DNA of 37,075 nucleotides. It comes from Verrucomicrobiota bacterium (lineage in GTDB: Bacteria; Verrucomicrobiota; Verrucomicrobiia; Chthoniobacterales; UBA10450). Location: contig QHPU01000061.1 of the NCBI GenBank assembly GCA_003219175.1, positions 1 through 37,075 on the forward strand, in the 5' to 3' direction. The notes under the pieces were generated by a model. It was given only the letters and a program-made list of their open reading frames with translations. It had not been told where the DNA came from and made no database searches. Shown one piece after another: positions 33,335-37,075 of the stretch; positions within the stretch are counted from its first letter, which is position 1; each line of letters starts with the position of its first letter. The position numbers and the translations under genes are program-made.

Positions 33335-33574
33335 TTACTTCCGAGGTGTCACTTCTGCGCCTTCTTCGCGCAGGCGCGTGATCAAGCTGTCGAGCACCTC
33401 TTGTGATGGTGCCGTGATCTCAATCCGGGCAAAACTCTGGTCCGCGCGTTTTTGGCCAATGCGGAATTCAACGGTGTTAAAAGCGGCGCCCCGGGTCACG
33501 ATCTGATCGAGAATTTTCGTCAGGGTAAGCGAATCGATAATGTGCCCGCGCAATTCGATCGTTTCCGAAAACAT
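33335..33574 (-). CDS. Stand-alone LOR/SDH N-terminal-like domain protein
   Basis: 79 residues: ETIELRGHIIDSLTLTKILD, then GAAFNTVEFRIGQKRADQSF and ARIEITAPSQEVLDSLITRL. This resembles the conserved domain of LOR/SDH bifunctional enzymes and of the middle of AgrE-type arginine dihydrolase/ornithine cyclodeaminase proteins. The domain has no catalytic core by itself and may bind a ligand or partner. It ends one base before the ATG of the dihydrolase gene, so the two are translationally coupled and probably act together. No ornithine cyclodeaminase part follows in this window. Confidence 0.75.
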   Translation of the reverse strand: MFSETIELRGHIIDSLTLTKILDQIVTRGAAFNTVEFRIGQKRADQSFARIEITAPSQEVLDSLITRLREEGAEVTPRK

Positions 33575-33715
33575 CCGCGGAATTTAGCTAAACGACGTTT
33601 TTACGCCAGCGCCTTACGAAAGTTGTTGCGGCGCTCGCCCTGGCGAACGTCGAGTTTGGTAATCAAGCGTTTGGCACAAGCGCCTCTACAACATCGAAAC
33701 ATAGGCTTGCAGCCC

Positions 33716-33797
33716 GTGTGTCCAGCGAACATTCTGTCTGCCGGCTGCCATGCTCAGCGGGTTTCAAACCTCTGGACGCACAGATTGAAAATCTGTG
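33716..33797. repeat. REP-like palindromic region in intergenic
   Basis: GTGTGTCCAG (33716-33725) and CTGGACGCAC (33772-33781) are inverted with one mismatch. Immediately after, CACAGATT (33779-33786) and AATCTGTG (33790-33797) form a perfect 8-bp hairpin with a three-base loop. The rest of 33575-33831 shows no gene. The compound-hairpin design resembles the element in polX. Confidence 0.5.
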
Positions 33798-33831
33798 TTC
33801 CGTCATTTCGATTCGGGCGTAGTTTCCCTCA

Positions 33832-33972
33832 ATGGAAAAACCGAACGTGCGCGGCCCGTCGCCCTCTCGCAAAGCGCATCTCGCCCTGCATGAGAAATTA
33901 AATCGCCCCGACAAACCGCCACCGGTGCTGCGGACGCCGATTAATTCTCGCGGAAGAAAACGTCACCGATGA
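33832..33972 (+). CDS. Small basic protein, 46 residues
   Basis: Starts MEKPNVRGPSPSRKAHLALH and ends SRGRKRHR. It is strongly basic and proline-rich with no hydrophobic core, so it is probably disordered or nucleic-acid binding. I do not recognise it. Its TGA overlaps the ATG of the next gene (ATGA at 33969-33972), a translational-coupling arrangement that supports both as genes. No strong ribosome site is visible before ATG 33832. Confidence 0.5.
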   Translation: MEKPNVRGPSPSRKAHLALHEKLNRPDKPPPVLRTPINSRGRKRHR

Positions 33973-34205
33973 GCCCAAATCTTATCGGGGTGGAAAACAA
34001 AATTGCGCGTGTTCTCTCGACCAAACCACAATGTTTCATCACTCATCCGACGGAGCTTGCGGCTTTAAAATCGATGTCCGCCGATGAGATTGAAGAATTT
34101 GCCCTTGATCACGGCTGGCGCGTGGTTTTCCGGCTCGGCGGACGACAAATCGAATTTTACAACGACGCCGGTGCGCGGGACCTGGCAACCGCCGAATTCG
34201 AGTGA
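33969..34205 (+). CDS. Conserved-looking small protein of unknown function
   Basis: 78 residues, starting MSPNLIGVENKIARVLSTKP. The composition is balanced: CFITHPTELAALKSMSADEI, then EEFALDHGWRVVFRLGGRQI and EFYNDAG. An alpha-helical half followed by a beta-rich half suggests a small folded domain. The start overlaps the stop of the 46-residue gene. No family is recognised. About 110 bases separate it from the convergent thiG stop. Confidence 0.55.
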   Translation: MSPNLIGVENKIARVLSTKPQCFITHPTELAALKSMSADEIEEFALDHGWRVVFRLGGRQIEFYNDAGARDLATAEFE

Positions 34206-34316
34206 GCCGAGGACTTGCGAGTCGCTCGCGCGAAGGTAGCGCCGAACGATCTGCAAAACACGATAGATCTGCCCGCAAAAACTCGATGGCTTAAAGCCGT
34301 CAAGTTTGCAAGCCTG

Positions 34317-35120
34317 TTATAATCCTGACGCGCCGGAAAAAAATTCGCTTACCGGGCTCGTTGCCGACGCGCTCCAGCGTTTTTCCGCCAGGCCTATTTC
34401 ACGCGCTTCGCGTCCAGCTTCGACCGCCAGCTTGAACGCGCGCGCCATTCGATTCGGATCCGATGCAATTGCGATCGCGGTGTTCACGAGAACGGCGTCA
34501 GCGCCCATCTCCATCGCTTCCACGGCCTGACTGGGCGCGCCCAGCCCGGCATCAACGACCACTGGAACGGTCGCTTGTTCAATAATGATTTCGATCTGCT
34601 TCCGTGTCTCGATTCCGCGATTGCTGCCAATCGGTGACCCGAGCGGCATTACTGTCGCCGTGCCCACATCCTGCAATCGTTTCGCCAAAACCGGATCGGC
34701 ATTGATGTAGGGCAGCACAGTGAAACCTTCCTTTACCAGAATTTCCGCTGCCGCCAGTGTCTCCACCGGATCGGGCAGCAAATAATGCGGATCAGGATGA
34801 ATCTCCAGTTTCACCCATGTCGGCAATCCGGCACTGGCCGCGAGTCGCGCAATTCGCACTGCGTCATCGGCATCGCGCGCGCCGCTCGTGTTCGGCAACA
34901 ACAGAAATTTCTTCGGGTCGATGAAATCGAGGATGTTCGCAAACGGATCGTGTTTACCGGAAAGATCGGCTCGGCGCAGCGCTACCGTCACAATCTCGGT
35001 TCCGCTGGCAACCAGTGCGTCGCGCATCGCTTCGTTCGAAGAAAATTTCCCCGTGCCGACGAGCAACCGCGAAGTAAATTCACGGTCGGCAATCTTCAGT
35101 TTGGAAGGTTTATCCGACAT
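34317..35120 (-). CDS. thiG: Thiazole synthase ThiG
   Basis: A 267-residue TIM-barrel enzyme that forms the thiazole phosphate of thiamine from deoxyxylulose-5-phosphate, dehydroglycine and ThiS-thiocarboxylate. Landmarks: [42 protein letters not shown], the region [16 protein letters not shown] with the Schiff-base lysine, [26 protein letters not shown] and [12 protein letters not shown]. Start ATG 35120 fits the family. No other thiamine gene (thiS, thiH/thiO, thiF, thiE) is adjacent, so it is separated from the usual cluster here. Confidence 0.97.
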   Translation of the reverse strand: MSDKPSKLKIADREFTSRLLVGTGKFSSNEAMRDALVASGTEIVTVALRRADLSGKHDPFANILDFIDPKKFLLLPNTSGARDADDAVRIARLAASAGLPTWVKLEIHPDPHYLLPDPVETLAAAEILVKEGFTVLPYINADPVLAKRLQDVGTATVMPLGSPIGSNRGIETRKQIEIIIEQATVPVVVDAGLGAPSQAVEAMEMGADAVLVNTAIAIASDPNRMARAFKLAVEAGREAREIGLAEKRWSASATSPVSEFFSGASGL

Positions 35121-35153
35121 CTAAACAAACATATGCGTAATCGCAGCGCCGTC

Positions 35154-35176
35154 ATCCCAAGTACGCCTCCTGGGAT
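35154..35176. other. Short inverted repeat in thiG-methyltransferase intergenic
   Basis: ATCCCA (35154-35159) and TGGGAT (35171-35176) form a six-base stem with an 11-base loop in the 79-base gap between divergent starts. It could be an operator half-site pair or a worn REP unit. Confidence 0.25.
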
Positions 35177-35199
35177 ACCGTAAAAGAGCTGAGGAAAAC

Positions 35200-36081
35200 A
35201 TGATAGAAAAGCCGTTTCGCCCAGAGGTTGAAGATGGACATTGTCATCGTGAGCTACGAACCCCGTCCGGCTCGGACCCCGGGATAACCGTGTTCGAGCT
35301 GTACCGCGAGGATTGCGTGCGCGGTATGTCCGAACTGCCGGCGGCATCGATTGATCTTGTCGTCACTTCGCCGCCCTACAATCTGGGTATTCGTTATTCG
35401 AGATTTTCCGATACCGCCGATCGGATGAGTTATTTGCGCTGGTGTAAAATCTGGGTCGAGGAAATCGCGCGTCTCCTCAGGCCTGACGGTTCATTTTTTC
35501 TCAATATCGGTGCAACACCCGCTAATCCGATGTTTCCGCACGAGCTGGCGCTGGAACTGCGCGACCTGTTCGTCTTACAAAATACCATTCACTGGATCAA
35601 ATCGATCAGCCTCCAAGAAAAAGAGGGTGAAATCGTTTCCCGCGGACACTTCAAGCCCATCAACTCACAACGTTTTTTGAATGATTGCCACGAATACATT
35701 TTTCATTTCACAAAAACCGGTCGGATTGAGCTCGATCGGCTCGCACTTGGCGTTCCCTATCAGGACAAGACAAATATCGCGCGCTGGTCACACACCGGAG
35801 GGCGCGATCGCCGTTGTCGTGGCAACACCTGGTTCATTTCTTATGAAACCATTCAAAGCCGCGACAAAGAACGACCACATCCTGCGACCTTCCCGGTCGA
35901 GCTGGCCGATAACTGCATTCGTTTACACGGAGTCGAAAAGGTGACGACGATGCTGGATCCGTTTCTCGGCATCGGCAATTCGGCAATTGCCGCGCAGCGA
36001 TACGGTATTCCAAAATTCATTGGCTTCGAGATCGACGAAAAATATTTGGCGGAAGCGCAACGAAGACTCGTGCGCGCTTGA
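35200..36081 (+). CDS. Orphan DNA methyltransferase (N6-adenine/N4-cytosine, beta class)
   Basis: 293 residues. The catalytic motif TSPPY (56-60, in DLVVTSPPYNLGIRY) comes before the SAM-binding motif DPFLGIGN (253-260) followed by FIGFEIDEKYLAEAQRRL. This IV-before-I order defines the beta class, which includes CcrM, HinfI-type and N4-cytosine enzymes. The middle part probably holds target recognition (about 120-220), with FKPINSQRFLNDCHEYIFHF shared by many site-specific members. No restriction endonuclease gene is adjacent, so it is either a solitary regulatory/epigenetic enzyme or part of a dispersed system. GAGG lies seven bases before ATG 35200. The first 30 residues are unlike the family and may not be needed. 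Confidence 0.88.
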   Translation: MIEKPFRPEVEDGHCHRELRTPSGSDPGITVFELYREDCVRGMSELPAASIDLVVTSPPYNLGIRYSRFSDTADRMSYLRWCKIWVEEIARLLRPDGSFFLNIGATPANPMFPHELALELRDLFVLQNTIHWIKSISLQEKEGEIVSRGHFKPINSQRFLNDCHEYIFHFTKTGRIELDRLALGVPYQDKTNIARWSHTGGRDRRCRGNTWFISYETIQSRDKERPHPATFPVELADNCIRLHGVEKVTTMLDPFLGIGNSAIAAQRYGIPKFIGFEIDEKYLAEAQRRLVRA

Positions 36082-36107
36082 TCGCCAGTACTAATCAGTA
36101 TAGGCGC

Positions 36108-36196
36108 GTCATCTGAGCGAAGCGAAGGTCTCTCCCAAGGTCGTAAACACAGGGAGGATCGAGAAATCCTTCACCGTCTGCCCGACTCAGGATGAC
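36108..36196. repeat. Compound inverted repeat overlapping the 3' end of the HD nuclease gene
   Basis: GTCATCTGAG (36108-36117) and CTCAGGATGAC (36186-36196) are inverted with one missing base. CTCCC (36132-36136) and GGGAG (36152-36156) pair inside. This is the type of GTCATCCTGAG...CGAAGG element seen many times in environmental genomes. The right arm supplies the stop codon (36187-36189) and last few residues of the leftward gene. Confidence 0.6.
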
Positions 36197-37075
36197 AGAT
36201 TATTATGCGACGCGGTGCTGCTGCTAAACTTCTCCAGCGATTTCACTAAATTTCCGGGCAATGGACGGACACGATCGAAGATGCGATCGGCGATCGGTTT
36301 CGCCGTTAGGTAACCGGCCGCGAACATTTCCAGGCGCGCGTCCATATTGTCGATGTAATGCAGCGCCATCGCTTCCGGCGTCTTAGGATAAACCGGCGAT
36401 CCCAGCTGCATCTCGCCGTGGTGCGACGCAATCAGATGGAGTAAATGCAGGCGGCAATCTTCCGATGGCGGCGCCAGATTTTCCCAGGCCCGCGTATTCT
36501 CTTCCGTCTGCAATTTTCGCCAGAGCGAGTTTACCAGCTCAAGGCCGATCGAGATGTGTCCCATCAATTCACCGCGCTCGTCATATCCCATGGTGAATCC
36601 GTCCTCCGGCAAATGATTTTCCCAAAGCTTTCCGGAATCGTGAAAGAGAATCCCGGATACGAGCAAATCGCGATTAAGTTGCGGATAAATCGGGCAAAGC
36701 CCGAGAGCCACTCGCATCATTTGGGCAGTGTGCTCAACCAGGCCGCCACGACGAGCGTGATGATAATTGCGCGCCGCGGCCGTGCGCCGAAAGCGATCGC
36801 CAAAATCTTTCAAGAATAACTGGCAGATTCCGCGTAAACGTGGATCGGAAATGGCCGCCACTGTTTGATCGATAAAAAGGTAATCGGTTGCTTGCTTGAC
36901 CCGCAACTCCGGCGGTCCGGCGAGAAGACTCGCAATCTCGTCGCTCGTGAGCGTCCGCGACTTCCAGGTTTTCGCTTCCAGCCCGAATTGCTGATGCTGG
37001 GCAAATTCACCGTCGAGCTCGATGAAATCACCCTCCTGCAATGCGCTGCATGTCTTGTAATCCGGATGGTTATCC
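36187..37075 (-). CDS. YhaM-like 3'-5' exoribonuclease (OB fold + HD domain), 5' end outside window
   Basis: At least 295 residues, open through the right edge, so the true start is not visible; the reading DNHPDYKTCSALQEGDFIEL precedes the first in-window start-like codon. The N-terminal part is the end of an OB-fold nucleic-acid-binding domain (EGDFIELDGEFAQHQQFGLE). The HD phosphohydrolase part has HHARRGGLVEHTAQM, LFHDSGKLWE (the HD pair), HISIGLELV and LIASHHGEMQLGSP, with later KTPEAMALHYIDNMDARLE. This is the YhaM/CBF1-type layout, which trims RNA and DNA 3' ends. The final residues come from a repeat arm. A generic HD phosphohydrolase is the alternative. Confidence 0.85.
   Translation of the reverse strand, partial: DNHPDYKTCSALQEGDFIELDGEFAQHQQFGLEAKTWKSRTLTSDEIASLLAGPPELRVKQATDYLFIDQTVAAISDPRLRGICQLFLKDFGDRFRRTAAARNYHHARRGGLVEHTAQMMRVALGLCPIYPQLNRDLLVSGILFHDSGKLWENHLPEDGFTMGYDERGELMGHISIGLELVNSLWRKLQTEENTRAWENLAPPSEDCRLHLLHLIASHHGEMQLGSPVYPKTPEAMALHYIDNMDARLEMFAAGYLTAKPIADRIFDRVRPLPGNLVKSLEKFSSSTASHNNLSS

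Noticed and set aside
33663..33914. 83-residue minus-strand open frame
   Set aside because: It crosses the REP-like palindromes and is antisense to the small basic gene; no protein character.
36108..36196. Rho-independent terminator for the methyltransferase gene
   Set aside because: The long, interrupted arms and lack of a T tract fit a dispersed REP-like element better, although it may still stop transcription.
1..37075. CRISPR arrays, insertion sequences, integrases or phage genes
   Set aside because: No regularly spaced repeats, transposase or integrase motifs were seen on either strand.

Overview
The window looks like chromosomal DNA from a free-living Gram-negative bacterium, moderately GC-rich by eye. 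A TonB-dependent receptor, lipoprotein signals, a large set of envelope enzymes, and REP-like palindromes between and inside genes fit a soil Verrucomicrobium (Chthoniobacterales/Spartobacteria type). That placement is inferred from gene style; there is no rRNA or other phylogenetic marker except PriA, PolX and ThiG. Acidobacteria are the main alternative.

Layout. (1) 1-4505: leftward envelope glycosyltransferases: a frameshifted GT39-type protein cut by the window edge, an intact GT39-type protein and a GT9 heptosyltransferase-like protein. (2) 4506-7590: a rightward, overlapping three-gene operon: Wzx-type flippase, classical SDR, and an inositol-phosphate-cytidylyltransferase-like protein. 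A leftward radical SAM gene and a rightward two-domain CDP-alcohol phosphotransferase gene (to 9988) follow. (3) 9996-15208: a leftward run, in order of transcription: serine palmitoyltransferase-like enzyme, DEGS-like sphingolipid delta-4 desaturase, FA2H-like ceramide hydroxylase, canonical CDP-alcohol phosphotransferase, and bacterial ceramide synthase (BcerS/YghO family). (4) 15736-22751: TonB-dependent receptor, lipoprotein alpha/beta hydrolase, small secreted protein, tRNA-Thr(UGU) and a GT2 enzyme. (5) 22748-27616: sulfotransferase in line with an NrtA/SsuA-type ABC importer, facing a LysR regulator. (6) 27604-37075: housekeeping genes (priA, lytic transglycosylase, polX, thiG, DNA methyltransferase, YhaM-like HD/OB nuclease) and a two-gene arginine dihydrolase plus LOR/SDH-domain pair.

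The most interesting part is 6029-15208. It reads as a nearly complete sphingolipid pathway with eukaryote-like tailoring. SPT condenses serine with an acyl thioester; BcerS N-acylates; an SDR could reduce the 3-keto group; a DEGS-type enzyme could introduce the 4,5 double bond; and an FA2H-type enzyme could hydroxylate the N-acyl chain. A cytidylyltransferase and two CDP-alcohol phosphotransferases could then install a phospho-alcohol head group, perhaps inositol, through a CDP-activated head group instead of through CDP-diacylglycerol. The family calls rest on visible motifs; the pathway order and the head group are inference. An acyl-CoA ligase, an acyl carrier protein and inositol-phosphate synthase are not in the window.

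Other points of note: an 84-bp palindromic element inserted in frame in polX, related-looking palindromes nearby, a CDP-alcohol phosphotransferase whose last two motif aspartates are displaced, and a sulfotransferase gene 8-11 nt behind a sulfonate/nitrate-type importer.
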